64,000 nt of DNA from Diaphorobacter caeni. Lineage in GTDB: Bacteria; Pseudomonadota; Gammaproteobacteria; Burkholderiales; Burkholderiaceae_C. The translations under genes and the position numbers were made by a program. Positions within the stretch are counted from its first letter, which is position 1, and each line of letters opens with the position of its first letter. The notes under the pieces were generated by a model that was not told where the DNA came from, ran no database searches, and was given only the letters and a program-made list of their open reading frames with translations. Shown in pieces: positions 33,287-43,367 of this stretch. The stretch covers positions 310,001 through 374,000 of the forward strand of contig NZ_JADKYZ010000002.1 of assembly GCF_015354245.1 (NCBI RefSeq), in the 5' to 3' direction.

Positions 33287-35626
33287 TCATTCGCCGCCGC
33301 GCGCGGGCACCAGCACTTCGCGCTGGCCGCTCGCGGTGAGCGCGCTGACCAGACCGGCCTTTTCCATGTCTTCGAGCAAGCGCGCCGAGCGGTTGTAGCC
33401 GATGCGAAGCTTACGCTGAACATAAGAAATACTCGCCTTGCGGTCTTTCAGCACGATCTCGACCGCCTGGTCATACATCGGGTCCTTCTCGCCGCCGCCT
33501 TCACCGGCCTCGCCGCCGAAGCCGCTGTCCTCGCCATCGCCCGTGCCACCTTCAAGCACGCCCTCGATGTAGTCCGCCTCGCCCTGTGCCTTGAGGTAGC
33601 TGACCACACGGTGCACCTCGTCATCCGACACGAATGCGCCGTGCACGCGGATCGGCAGGCCCGTGCCGCTGGCCATGTAGAGCATGTCACCCATGCCGAG
33701 CAGCGCCTCCGCGCCCATCTGGTCAAGGATGGTGCGGCTGTCGATCTTGGAGCCCACCGAGAAAGCGATCCGGGTGGGGATGTTGGCCTTGATGAGGCCG
33801 GTGATCACGTCGACGCTCGGGCGCTGCGTGGCCAGAATCAGGTGGATGCCGGCGGCGCGCGCCTTCTGCGCCAGTCGCGCGATCAGCTCTTCGATCTTCT
33901 TGCCGACCACCATCATCAGGTCGGCCAGCTCGTCGATGATCACCACGATGTGCGGCAGGCGCTGCAACGGTTCGGGCTCCTCGGGCGTGAGGCTGAACGG
34001 ATTCGGGATCGACTCCTCGCGCGCCTTGGCATCATCGATCTTGGCGTTGTAGCCCGCCAGATTGCGCACGCCCATCTTGCTCATGAGCTTGTAGCGGCGC
34101 TCCATTTCGGCCACGCACCAGTTCAGGCCGTTGGCCGCCTGGCGCATGTCCGTCACCACCGGGCACAGCAGGTGCGGAATGCCTTCGTAGACCGACATTT
34201 CCAGCATCTTGGGGTCGATCATCATCAGGCGCACATCGCGCGCCTCGGCCTTGTAGAGCAGCGACAGAATCATCGCGTTGATACCCACCGACTTGCCGGA
34301 GCCGGTGGTACCCGCGACGAGCACGTGCGGCATCTTCGCGAGATCGGCCACCACCGGGTTGCCGATGATGTCCTTGCCAAGACCCATGGTCAGCATGCTC
34401 TTGGCGTCGTGATAGACCTGCGAGCCCAGAATTTCCGAGAGCTTGATCGACTGGCGCTTGGCGTTGGGCAGCTCGAGCGCCATGTAGTTCTTGCCGGGAA
34501 TCGTCTCGATCACGCGGATCGACACCAGCGACAGCGAACGTGCCAGATCCTTGGCCAGATTCACCACCTGCGAGCCCTTCACGCCGGTGGCGGGCTCGAT
34601 CTCGTACCGCGTGATCACCGGACCGGGGGCCGCAGCCACCACGGACACCTCGACGCCGAAATCCTTGAGCTTCTTCTCGATCAGGCGGCTCGTCATCTCC
34701 AGCGTTTCGGGCGAAACCGTTTCCTGGCGCGCCTGAGCGGCATCCAGCAGGTCAACCTGCGGCAGCTTGCTGTCGGGCAGCTCGGAGAACAGCGGCTTCT
34801 GACGCTCCTTGACCACGCGCGTGCTCTGCTGAGGCTCGGTGAACACCGGCTCGATGATCTGCACCGGCTGCGGGTGGAGCTCTTCGCTTTCGATGCGCTC
34901 TTCCATCACCACCTCGGCGCGCTCGCGCGCGGCGCGTTTGCCGGCGGCCTCGTCCTTGGCCTTCTCGCGCTTGGCGCGTCCACCCTGCACGAAGCCATCG
35001 ATGCGACCACCGATGCGCTCGGCCAGTTGCCCCCATGAGAAACCGAACACCATCGCGGCGCCCAGCACCACCAGGATCACGCAGATCAGGCCCGAGCCCG
35101 CATCGCCAAGCCAGTTCAGTGCGAACTGGCCCATCGCGTAGCCCAGCATGCCGCCCGCCTGTCCCGGCAGAAAAGTGTCGTAGCGATACAGGCGGGTCCA
35201 TTCCAGCGCCGTGCTTGAAAGCAACAGAATCAACAGGCCCATCCAGAACATCGAGCGACGCGCCCAAGGGCCGACCGCCGAAGGCACCTGCTCGCCACCG
35301 CGCATCCAGTACGCAAGCGACGACAGCCAGGCCTTCACCGCAGCCGCGATGCACCACCAGACCGAGAAGCCAAGCGCGTAGTAGCTGCCGTCGGCAATCC
35401 AGGCACCGAGGCGCCCGAGCCAGTTGTGCACCTGCAGACCATCTCCCGCGCCCGATGTGGACCACGCCGCGTCCTGCGCGTTGTAGCTCAGCAGCGCCAG
35501 CAGCCAGAAAACCAGGGCCAGCAAGCCCACGAGCAGACCGATTTCATGGCTGAAGCGCGCGGCCCACGAGCGCGGGGCGGACTTGCCGCCAGCAGATGCA
35601 TTCAAGGTATTGAGGGAATAGGTCAT
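33287..35626 (-). CDS. ftsK: DNA translocase FtsK
   Basis: Septal DNA pump that clears chromosome termini and activates XerCD at dif. The 779-residue protein has four N-terminal membrane helices (to about residue 200), a short charged linker, the alpha/beta motor with Walker [15 protein letters not shown] and Walker [16 protein letters not shown], and a C-terminal gamma winged helix ([21 protein letters not shown]) that reads KOPS. The linker is short compared with E. coli FtsK, as in many betaproteobacteria. It is followed by lolA and rarA and is divergent from trxB. Confidence 0.95.
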   Translation of the reverse strand: MTYSLNTLNASAGGKSAPRSWAARFSHEIGLLVGLLALVFWLLALLSYNAQDAAWSTSGAGDGLQVHNWLGRLGAWIADGSYYALGFSVWWCIAAAVKAWLSSLAYWMRGGEQVPSAVGPWARRSMFWMGLLILLLSSTALEWTRLYRYDTFLPGQAGGMLGYAMGQFALNWLGDAGSGLICVILVVLGAAMVFGFSWGQLAERIGGRIDGFVQGGRAKREKAKDEAAGKRAARERAEVVMEERIESEELHPQPVQIIEPVFTEPQQSTRVVKERQKPLFSELPDSKLPQVDLLDAAQARQETVSPETLEMTSRLIEKKLKDFGVEVSVVAAAPGPVITRYEIEPATGVKGSQVVNLAKDLARSLSLVSIRVIETIPGKNYMALELPNAKRQSIKLSEILGSQVYHDAKSMLTMGLGKDIIGNPVVADLAKMPHVLVAGTTGSGKSVGINAMILSLLYKAEARDVRLMMIDPKMLEMSVYEGIPHLLCPVVTDMRQAANGLNWCVAEMERRYKLMSKMGVRNLAGYNAKIDDAKAREESIPNPFSLTPEEPEPLQRLPHIVVIIDELADLMMVVGKKIEELIARLAQKARAAGIHLILATQRPSVDVITGLIKANIPTRIAFSVGSKIDSRTILDQMGAEALLGMGDMLYMASGTGLPIRVHGAFVSDDEVHRVVSYLKAQGEADYIEGVLEGGTGDGEDSGFGGEAGEGGGEKDPMYDQAVEIVLKDRKASISYVQRKLRIGYNRSARLLEDMEKAGLVSALTASGQREVLVPARGGE

Positions 35627-37109
<1,483 letters not shown>

Positions 37110-37330
37110 CCCCAAGCATCTCGCAACGCGAGATGCCGGCACGAGCGCGGCGACGTGCCGAATGCCCCTCTTCCAAACTGATTTCCGGCGGTTGTCCGAG
37201 CGGAGTGACGAAGGAACGCAGCGAGTTCCGCCGGAGGTATTGAAGGCGCGTTTTAGGTTACCTTTTGCGCGCAAGCAAAAGGTAACTCCGCCGCCGGGCG
37301 GAACTCCCGGCCTCTGCCCCCAAACAAACC
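37110..37330 (+). repeat. Dispersed intergenic repeat, copy of the 7.4-kb block
   Basis: From about 37110 to 37325 the sequence repeats, in the same orientation, the block seen at about 7345-7530: a TCTCGC/GCGAGA palindrome, a CGGCACG/CGTGCCG palindrome, the shared CCTCTTCCAAACTGATTTCC, then the TTTTGCGCGCAAGCAAAA hairpin and CCGGGCGGAACTCCCGGCCT. It fills most of the trxB-rpmB gap. The rest (37331-37527) holds the rpmB promoter region, including TATAAT at 37358-37363. Confidence 0.7.
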
Positions 37331-37527
37331 ACCAAAGCCAAAAACAAAGAACCAAGCTATAATCTCAGGCTTTGCTGAATATTGGACCGCTCATCGCAGC
37401 GCCCGAGGACGGCAAAACAAGGGCTACCGCCACCCATCAACTGGCGAGGTGAGGTTGTCAGCACACCCTGCCAATTCAGGCAGTTCTCAGGTGCAGACGA
37501 CCGTAAAAACTTATAGGTGTTGTCCTC

Positions 37528-37761
37528 ATGGCACGCGTATGTGAAGTAACGGGCAAGAAGCCCATGGTGGGAAACAACGTTTCCCACGCCAACAACAAGA
37601 CCAAGCGTCGTTTCCTCCCCAACCTGCAATACCGCCGTTTCTGGGTTGAGACCGAGAACCGTTGGGTGCGCCTGCGCGTCTCCAGCGCTGCTCTGCGCCT
37701 GATCGACAAGAACGGTATTGACTCCGTGCTCGCAGACATGCGCGCTCGTGGCCAGGCTTAA
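37528..37761 (+). CDS. rpmB: 50S ribosomal protein L28
   Basis: Large-subunit ribosomal protein of 77 residues. [20 protein letters not shown] and [18 protein letters not shown] are the standard L28 segments. A TATAAT box at 37358-37363 could serve the rpmB-rpmG transcript, with a leader of about 160 nt. rpmG follows 20 nt later. Confidence 0.97.
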   Translation: MARVCEVTGKKPMVGNNVSHANNKTKRRFLPNLQYRRFWVETENRWVRLRVSSAALRLIDKNGIDSVLADMRARGQA

Positions 37762-37781
37762 TTTCCTCAAGGAGAACAAAA

Positions 37782-37952
37782 ATGGCTTCTAAAGGCGGAC
37801 GCGAAAAAATCAAGCTGGAATCCACTGCGGGTACCGGCCACTTCTACACCACTACCAAGAACAAGAAGACAATGCCTGAAAAGATGTTGATCACGAAGTT
37901 CGATCCCAAGGCTCGCAAGCACGTCGAGTACAAGGAAATCAAGCTGAAGTAA
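37782..37952 (+). CDS. rpmG: 50S ribosomal protein L33
   Basis: Large-subunit ribosomal protein of 56 residues, read from the ATG at 37782 with AAGGAG at 8 nt. It starts [19 protein letters not shown] and ends [11 protein letters not shown], the zinc-free L33 form lacking the CxxC pairs. It is co-transcribed with rpmB and followed by a terminator; the integrated element begins just beyond. Confidence 0.96.
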   Translation: MASKGGREKIKLESTAGTGHFYTTTKNKKTMPEKMLITKFDPKARKHVEYKEIKLK

Positions 37953-37975
37953 TCACCATTGCTTCTGTTTGCTTT

Positions 37976-38015
37976 AAAAAAAACCGCCTTTGCGAAAGCT
38001 CTGGCGGTTTTTTGT
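37976..38015 (+). terminator. Terminator of rpmB-rpmG
   Basis: AAAACCGCC and GGCGGTTTT form a stem around a ~14-nt loop, ending in TTTTTTG at about 38012, 24 nt after the rpmG stop. It is the last feature that can be assigned to the chromosome before the integrated element. Confidence 0.85.
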
Positions 38016-38189
38016 TTCACGATGACTCCATCCCGACATTTCGCTGGACTGCGCTGTAGCCCGATACAGCAGGTTTATCAATAACTTACGCGCGTCCATC
38101 ATATGCCGGTGCTTTCCGAAACCTGACCCGGCTTCCGCTCTCATGGCTCCCATGTGGCTCTTGGAAATCGGGTCTTCCAAGGAGTCATC

Positions 38190-39394
38190 ATGGCAAAGAT
38201 CAAGCTCACCAAGACCGCCGTCGAGACGGCGCAACCCCAGGCGCAGGCCGTCGAGCTGCGGGACACCGTGGTGCCCGGCTTCCTGTGCAAGATTACACCG
38301 GCGGGCCGCCGCGTGTTCATGCTCCAGTACCGCACGAACGCGGGCGAGCGCCGCAAGCCCGCTCTGGGTCTGTTTGGGGAATTGACCGTCGAACAGGCCC
38401 GCGTCATGGCGCAGGACTGGCTGGCCGAGGTTCGCCGGGGTGGCGATCCTGGCGGTGCCAAGGCCGAGGCGCGCAAGGCGCCCACGATGGCCGAGTTGTG
38501 CAAGAAGTTCATGGAGGACTACTCCAAGAAGCGCAACAAGCCCAGCACCTGGCGCGGCTATCAGGCGGTCATCGACCGCTGCATTGTCCCGATGCTAGGC
38601 CGCAAGAAGGTGGCTGACGTGAAGCGCCCCGACATTGCCGGGTACATGGAAAAGCTCTCCTACAAGCCCACCGAGGCGAACAAGGGCTTCGCCATCCTGC
38701 GCAAGATGTTCAACCTGGCCGAGGTGTGGGGCTTCCGCCCGGACGGCACCAACCCGTGCCGCCATGTTCCGATGTACCCGCCCGGCAAGAAGACCCGCCT
38801 CATCGTGGACGATGAAATGGTGCTGATCTTTCGCCAGTTGGAGACGCTGGAGGCGGAGGGCTGGAGAACTACGTTATTCCGCTGGCGATCCGCCTGCAAT
38901 TCGAGTTCGCAGGCCGTCGCTCCGAAATCTGCACGCTCGAATGGGACTGGATCGACCTCGCAAACCGGCGTGTGATGTGGCCCGACAGCAAGACCGGCGG
39001 CATGTCCAAGCCCATGAGCGCGGAAGCCTATCGGCTGCTTTCGGCTGTGCCGCGCCGGGAGGGCTGCCCCTACGTCCTGCCGTCGCCCAACGACCCGACC
39101 CGGCACCTGACCTTCGGCGAACACTATGGCGGCTGGTGCCGGGTGCTCAAGGCCGCCGGCGTTCCGCACGTCGGCACGCATGGCATCCGCCACCGCTCGG
39201 CGACGGACATTGCCAATTCGGGTGTGCCCATCAAGGTCGGCATGGAGCTGACCCAGCACAAGACCGTTGCGCAGTTCATGCACTACGTCCACACCGAGGA
39301 CAAGCCCGTGCGCGATGCGGCCGAACTGGTGGCCAGCCGCCGCCAAGCCATCACGGGCGGACGGCAGCGCCAGCCCCAGGAGGCCGTGGCATGA
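38190..39394 (+). pseudogene. int: Tyrosine recombinase/integrase of Tn4371 type, frameshifted
   Basis: Phage-type integrase that would insert and excise the element. From the ATG at 38190 (MAKIKLTKTAVETAQPQ; AAGGAG upstream) the frame runs through the DUF4102-like N-terminal and SAM-like core-binding domains to about residue 224 (EAEG at 38850-38861). A single base is missing near 38861: shifting the frame there restores LENYVIPLAIRLQFEFAGRR and the rest of the catalytic domain, with Arg in AGRRSEICTLEW, HxxR in HGIRHRSAT and Tyr in MHYVH, to the stop at 39394. As read, the product loses the whole catalytic half. Sequencing error is possible. Confidence 0.88.
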
Positions 39395-39490
39395 ACACCT
39401 GCACGCTTCCTACAACGGTCGTCAAGGCAATTTCCCAGACACTGTCTGGCGAATCTTCCCCAGCGCGGGGCGGGCGGATCGCTGAACTGG

Positions 39491-39519
39491 AAAACTATGC
39501 CCGTTTCGGGTATAGTTTT
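39491..39519. promoter_or_regulatory. Palindromic operator of the toxin-antitoxin operon
   Basis: AAAACTATGCCCG and CGGGTATAGTTTT form a near-perfect 13-bp inverted repeat (one mismatch) with a TTT centre, 14 nt before the toxin ATG. The right arm includes TATAGT, a possible -10, so binding by the HTH antitoxin would block the promoter. The architecture is typical of autoregulated toxin-antitoxin operons. Confidence 0.65.
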
Positions 39520-39533
39520 CGGGAGCGCCAGCT

Positions 39534-39917
39534 ATGACCGTCTTCAAACGCAAGGACTTTGCACGGTGGCAGGCTGGCGAGAAGTTGCCTGATGCCGCGT
39601 TGTGCAAAGCAGTCCAGGAGATGGAGGCCGGTCTGGTGGATGTTGACCTGGGCGGCTTTCTCTACAAGAAGCGGGTCGCGCGCCCTGGTGGCGGCAAAAG
39701 CGGCGGTTACCGGACGCTGCTGTCGGCACGGATCGGCAGCCGCTATGTGCTCCTGCATGGGTTCCCCAAGAGCGACAAGGCGAACATCACGCAGGACGAA
39801 AGGAAGGCGTTGCAGTTCGCCGGCAAGGTGTTTCTGGAATTGTCGGCAGAGAACTTGGCGAAGGCGCTGGAATCCGGCGTTCTACTGGAGGTGTGTTGTG
39901 ACGAGCAAGCTCATTGA
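39534..39917 (+). CDS. RelE/HigB-like toxin (type II toxin-antitoxin)
   Basis: Predicted 127-residue toxin. It starts MTVFKRKDFARWQ with GGGAG 9 nt upstream. The body GGFLYKKRVARPGGGKSGGYRTLLS and GSRYVLLHGFPKSDKANI matches the RelE-like subgroup often seen beside mobile-element integrases, where such proteins are ribosome-dependent mRNA interferases. The activity here is inferred from the family. The toxin comes before the antitoxin, as in HigBA and NadS-type loci, and its 3' end overlaps the antitoxin start by 20 nt. Confidence 0.8.
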   Translation: MTVFKRKDFARWQAGEKLPDAALCKAVQEMEAGLVDVDLGGFLYKKRVARPGGGKSGGYRTLLSARIGSRYVLLHGFPKSDKANITQDERKALQFAGKVFLELSAENLAKALESGVLLEVCCDEQAH

Positions 39918-40203
39918 ATCCCTGCGCGGCGATCTGGCCGCGCTGCACGATGCTGGCGCGATCGGCAAGGTCACGATGCGCGAGTTCGATGCCATCTGCC
40001 CGCCGCCAGTGCGGGAGTTCAGTGCCGCAGACATCAAACACCTGCGCGAAGAGCTGAAATTCAGCCAGCCGGTGTTCGCGCTGCATCTGCACACGACTGC
40101 TTCGACGGTACGCAAATGGGAGCAAGGCGATACCCACCCGGCCGGGCCGGCGCTGAAGCTGCTGAACATCATCGCCAACAAGGGTTTGCAGGCCATCATC
40201 TGA
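39898..40203 (+). CDS. XRE-family antitoxin (HigA/NadS-like)
   Basis: 101-residue HTH protein starting at the GTG at 39898 (VTSKLIESLRGDLAAL), with GGAG 7 nt upstream and within the toxin gene. The C-terminal HTH is ADIKHLREELKFSQPVFALH followed by STVRKWEQGDTHPAGPALKLL, the classic NadS/HigA antitoxin helix-turn-helix, in which WEQG is the hallmark. It should neutralise the upstream toxin and bind the palindrome at 39491-39519. Confidence 0.82.
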   Translation: MTSKLIESLRGDLAALHDAGAIGKVTMREFDAICPPPVREFSAADIKHLREELKFSQPVFALHLHTTASTVRKWEQGDTHPAGPALKLLNIIANKGLQAII

Positions 40204-40228
40204 TGCCCCGCACTGGTGACCGCCACGC

Positions 40229-41512
40229 ATGGATGAAGCCGTAGTCGTTTTCTCCCGCAAGGGCCTGTTTCAGACCCGGATTGTGGCGCGCGATGTTCGC
40301 AGCCGGGAACATGCGCGCAAGTTATGGCCGTTGGTGTCTCCCGATGCTTTGCGGCAAATGGTGACGTGGGTCAGCCCTATCTTTGAAGATGGAAAGCTGC
40401 GTCGGCGCTCCCATTTTCGGCAGTTGCCTGTCGAGCGCACCTACGACCTCAAGACACACTTTGATGACGAAGAAGCCACACGGCAACGGGCTGTACAGGA
40501 AAGCCAAGAGCATCGGCGCGCAAAAGAGTTGATCGCGGCAGAGCTTGCTCGGCGCCTGGATGCCCGGCTTGCCATGCCGTGGTGGTTCAAGGATGTGGAT
40601 GCGTCGGACTACCCGTTGGAAGGCAATCTATTGCTCGGCGCTGATCGTGTGGCGACCGAGCATCCGTTGGATACGCCCTTCGGCAGCCGATTCCGGCTTG
40701 ATGTTGCGGTGCTGGGGCCGCCCGTTCAAGCGGAGCCGATGGTTTTGGGTGGCGTGGAAATCGAACTTGGACATGCCTTCGACGGGCGCAAAGCACTGAT
40801 CGGCAAGTCGCTGGGGTTCCCGCTCATCTCCATCGACATCACGGAAATGTCGATCGACGAGTTGACGCCGGAATGGGCGCAGCAGGCATTGACCGCCACC
40901 ACGCGCAGCCACGAACAAGGGCGCAGGCAAACGTACATCTATCTCCATGACCTGCTGTACCCCCTCTACGCCCAACTGCCAGCATTCCTCGATGACGAGC
41001 AGCGTCACCAGTTCCTGGTGTTTGTAGATGATGCAACCTTGCAAAAGCTGGCGCACTGGATGAACTTGCTGGCGGAAAGGCTGGAATACCCGAAGGGGGC
41101 TGTTGCGGTCGCGTTGGTCAACGGAAAAAGCGAACAGTCACGCAAGATGCTGGAGCGTGCAGGGGAAGTCGCCGGGCCTGATTGGAAGGACTTCAATAGC
41201 CAGCGGTGCCTGCGTTTGACTCTTCCTCGCCCTCGAAACACTGCGGATCTTCAAGCTCATCGTTTTCATATGACGATGGCGCGACTGCTGCTTTCCCATG
41301 CCGATGCACTTGTCGGCTACAAGTATTGCAACGGCGTGAACAACAACGATCCAGAGGAGGATGTCTGGATCGCACATCGCTGGATTGCCGAGCAGGGTAT
41401 CCATACCCAGCACCGTGTGCTGCCCAAGCGATTGGCCGAGCCGATCAACCGGCTGATCGCAGTGGTGTCCGATTTACGCCGCGATCATGAAACGTCCACC
41501 GCAGAGGCGTAG
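40229..41512 (+). CDS. Uncharacterised protein with CoiA-like PD-(D/E)XK nuclease core
   Basis: A 427-residue protein that I do not recognise by name. The central part follows the competence protein CoiA pattern: an N-terminal Cys-poor beta region, then ESQEHRRAKELI (His95, Lys99), FRLDVAV (Asp158), and VLGGVEIELGHAFDGRKALIG (Glu177, Glu179, Arg187), ending LGFPLISIDI. This is the order of a PD-(D/E)XK endonuclease core with Glu where Gln or Lys is usual. The C-terminal ~220 residues have no motif I know. It follows the TA pair by 25 nt and precedes a second nuclease-like gene by 7 nt. Base composition is lower in GC than the ICE core. Confidence 0.6.
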   Translation: MDEAVVVFSRKGLFQTRIVARDVRSREHARKLWPLVSPDALRQMVTWVSPIFEDGKLRRRSHFRQLPVERTYDLKTHFDDEEATRQRAVQESQEHRRAKELIAAELARRLDARLAMPWWFKDVDASDYPLEGNLLLGADRVATEHPLDTPFGSRFRLDVAVLGPPVQAEPMVLGGVEIELGHAFDGRKALIGKSLGFPLISIDITEMSIDELTPEWAQQALTATTRSHEQGRRQTYIYLHDLLYPLYAQLPAFLDDEQRHQFLVFVDDATLQKLAHWMNLLAERLEYPKGAVAVALVNGKSEQSRKMLERAGEVAGPDWKDFNSQRCLRLTLPRPRNTADLQAHRFHMTMARLLLSHADALVGYKYCNGVNNNDPEEDVWIAHRWIAEQGIHTQHRVLPKRLAEPINRLIAVVSDLRRDHETSTAEA

Positions 41513-41519
41513 CCACGCG

Positions 41520-42230
41520 ATGCCAAAAATCATCTTGCAGTCGAATACCCCGGTTGAGCTGAAGGCCCGGCTTGCCGAACTGGATATTGCCGTCCCTCCT
41601 CGCTCAGAGGGCCGCAGGAATCACCATGCAGAGCGCTATTGCATCGCGCATCTGCTGGCGACGCTGCCGATCAATCGGCTTTCTTTTCCGCTGACCTTGA
41701 CCCATGCCGATAGGCCGGACTTCGTGCTGGACATGCCCGGTGGCAACGTCGGCATTGAGCATACGGAAGCGGTGCCGGAGAACGTAGCTCACGCCGATTG
41801 TTTGCGTGAAAGGGAAGGCTTGGGGCCAGATGTTTATTTCACACCGCATGTCATGCCTGGAGAGCCGCCCAAGACGGCAGTGCAACTCCGAAGCGAAATC
41901 ATGGCTGATGCGCCTGGGTGCGGCTGGGAGGTGGATTCTCCAGAGCGCGAGTGGGCTTCGGCAATCGCCCACTACGTCGGAGAAAAAATTCCAAAGGCAA
42001 CGGCTGACGGCTTCGTTCGATACCCGCTCAACTGGCTGATCGTTTACGACAACTGGCCATTGCCCGCCGTGGACTACACCAAGGCAGCGGCCTATTTGAT
42101 GCCATTGCTGGGTGAAATGGGCGCGTTCTCTGTGTTCGATTCGGTTTTCGTTCACGACGATTCCCGTCTGTGTGAGTTCAGCGCTGTCCCCATCATTCAT
42201 GCCTTGGTGAGGCCGGGCTCGATGCGATAG
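41520..42230 (+). CDS. Uncharacterised protein with restriction-endonuclease-like core
   Basis: A 236-residue protein of unknown function, starting at the ATG at 41520 (MPKIILQSNTPVELK); an ATG at 41487 overlaps the previous gene and lacks a Shine-Dalgarno. The segment HHAERYCIAHLLATL, then RPDFVLDMPGG (Pro66-Asp67) and VGIEHTEA (Glu80) has the shape of a PD-(D/E)XT restriction-like nuclease; the Lys of the motif is replaced by Thr82. The rest is alpha/beta with no recognised motif. It is 7 nt from the CoiA-like gene, so the two are surely co-expressed. Confidence 0.55.
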   Translation: MPKIILQSNTPVELKARLAELDIAVPPRSEGRRNHHAERYCIAHLLATLPINRLSFPLTLTHADRPDFVLDMPGGNVGIEHTEAVPENVAHADCLREREGLGPDVYFTPHVMPGEPPKTAVQLRSEIMADAPGCGWEVDSPEREWASAIAHYVGEKIPKATADGFVRYPLNWLIVYDNWPLPAVDYTKAAAYLMPLLGEMGAFSVFDSVFVHDDSRLCEFSAVPIIHALVRPGSMR

Positions 42231-42576
42231 GCCCAATGCGCCGGCAGTATTTGCGTCCCGGCGTGCCGCCGTCGGGCTCGCGGGCTGCGCCCCGCGTTTC
42301 GTGCCGAATCGCGGCCATTCGGCTTTGATCCCTGACGCCTCCGGCCCTTGTGGGCCTGCGCGCTCTGCTCGCCCCAAAAAGCCGAGGGTGTGCAGTGGGC
42401 GGGGTGTAGGCGGTCTTGCTGTTCCCTTCACCGTATCACGGCGTTCTCGCCGTCAAGGGCGGCGCGCGCTGGTGCGCGCTTGCGTCCTGGCGGCCGTCTG
42501 CGACCCCTGACTGCTTGCGCTGCGCCGTGCTGGCGACGGTTCCGGGCAATTCCGCCCGAGCAACCGGAGCACGATC
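42231..42576 (+). repeat. Non-coding leader before radC, first copy of a direct repeat
   Basis: A 346-bp gap without a gene. About 42338-42565 is repeated at about 43131-43352 before the DUF2958 gene; both copies share CGGTCTTGCTGTTCCCTTCA, ACGGCGTTCTCGCCGTCAAG and GACCCCTGACTGCTTGCGCT. Inside, GGCGTTCTCGCC forms a small hairpin. The repeat ends close to the next gene's ribosome binding site, so it may be a shared promoter or regulatory leader. Confidence 0.65.
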
Positions 42577-43086
42577 ATGTCGCAACTGTCCTTTTCCTCG
42601 TTCGATGCCGCGCTGATGGTGCGCGATTCCCAAGGTCACTACCTGCCGGCTACGGCTGACCAGATTCTGGACGCCGCGCGCCAGGCCATCGAGCAGAAGA
42701 TGCAGCGTGGTGCATCGTTCACTTCGCCGGTGGCGGTCAAGGAGTACCTGCGCGCCAAGCTGGCCGGCTTCGAGCATGAGGTGTTCGCCGTGCTGTTCCT
42801 CGATACGCAGCATCGCTTGATCGAGTACGTCGAGATGTTCCACGGCACCATCGACAGTGCATCGGTGTATCCGCGCGAGCTGGTCAAGGAGGCACTGCGG
42901 CTCAACGCGGCGGCGGTCATCATTTCGCACAACCATCCGAGCGGCAGCCCCGAGCCGAGCGCCGCTGATCGGGCGCTGACGCAGCGGCTCAAGGAGGCGC
43001 TGGCACTGGTGGACATGCGCGTGCTCGATCACGTCGTCGTCGCGGGTAGCAGCACCGCGTCCTTCGCCGAACGCGGCTTGATCTGA
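42577..43086 (+). CDS. radC: RadC-family JAB-domain protein
   Basis: A 169-residue short RadC homologue found in nearly all Tn4371-type ICEs. It consists of the JAB/MPN domain only: EVFAVLFLDTQHRLIEYVEMFHGTIDSASVYPREL split over residues 68-105, then the zinc motif ISHNHPSGSPEPSAADRALT and final DHVVVA. It lacks the N-terminal HhH part of chromosomal RadC. The role on mobile elements is not settled; DNA repair is not shown for this form. It lies between two copies of a non-coding direct repeat. Confidence 0.9.
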   Translation: MSQLSFSSFDAALMVRDSQGHYLPATADQILDAARQAIEQKMQRGASFTSPVAVKEYLRAKLAGFEHEVFAVLFLDTQHRLIEYVEMFHGTIDSASVYPRELVKEALRLNAAAVIISHNHPSGSPEPSAADRALTQRLKEALALVDMRVLDHVVVAGSSTASFAERGLI

Positions 43087-43130
43087 CCCCAGGGGGCTTC
43101 GGCCCCCTTTTTGCTGCGCCTGGTGGCGCA

Positions 43131-43352
43131 ACTCCGGCCCTCACGGGCCTGCGCGTGCTGCGCACTTGCCGAAAGCCGGGGTGCGTGGAGGTGTGAGGGA
43201 GGCGGTCTTGCTGTTCCCTTCATCGTGCCACGGCGTTCTCGCCGTCAAGGGCTGCGCGCCGATGGCGCTTGCGTCCTGGCGGCCGTCGTTGACCCCTGAC
43301 TGCTTGCGCTGCGCCGTGCCCCGGAAGAGTCGGGCAATTCCGCCCGGCAACC
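43131..43352 (+). repeat. Second copy of the radC-leader direct repeat, before DUF2958
   Basis: About 220 bp closely matching about 42338-42565. It keeps the CGGTCTTGCTGTTCCCTTCA and CTGACTGCTTGCGCTGCGCC blocks and the GCCGTCAAGG hairpin arm, with point changes between. It ends 15 nt before the DUF2958 gene. It carries no reading frame of its own. Confidence 0.65.
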
Positions 43353-43367
43353 TTTCAGGAGTTCACC

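Noticed and set aside
33236-35038. 600-codon plus-strand frame opposite ftsK
   Set aside because: Composition is typical of an antisense frame; ftsK on the minus strand is unambiguous.
38000-38190. attL core for the element
   Set aside because: I looked for an 8-bp or longer sequence shared between this region and the 63214 side and found none convincing.
38845-38880. Programmed ribosomal frameshift in the integrase
   Set aside because: No heptameric slippery sequence or downstream structure is evident, and one missing base explains the break fully.
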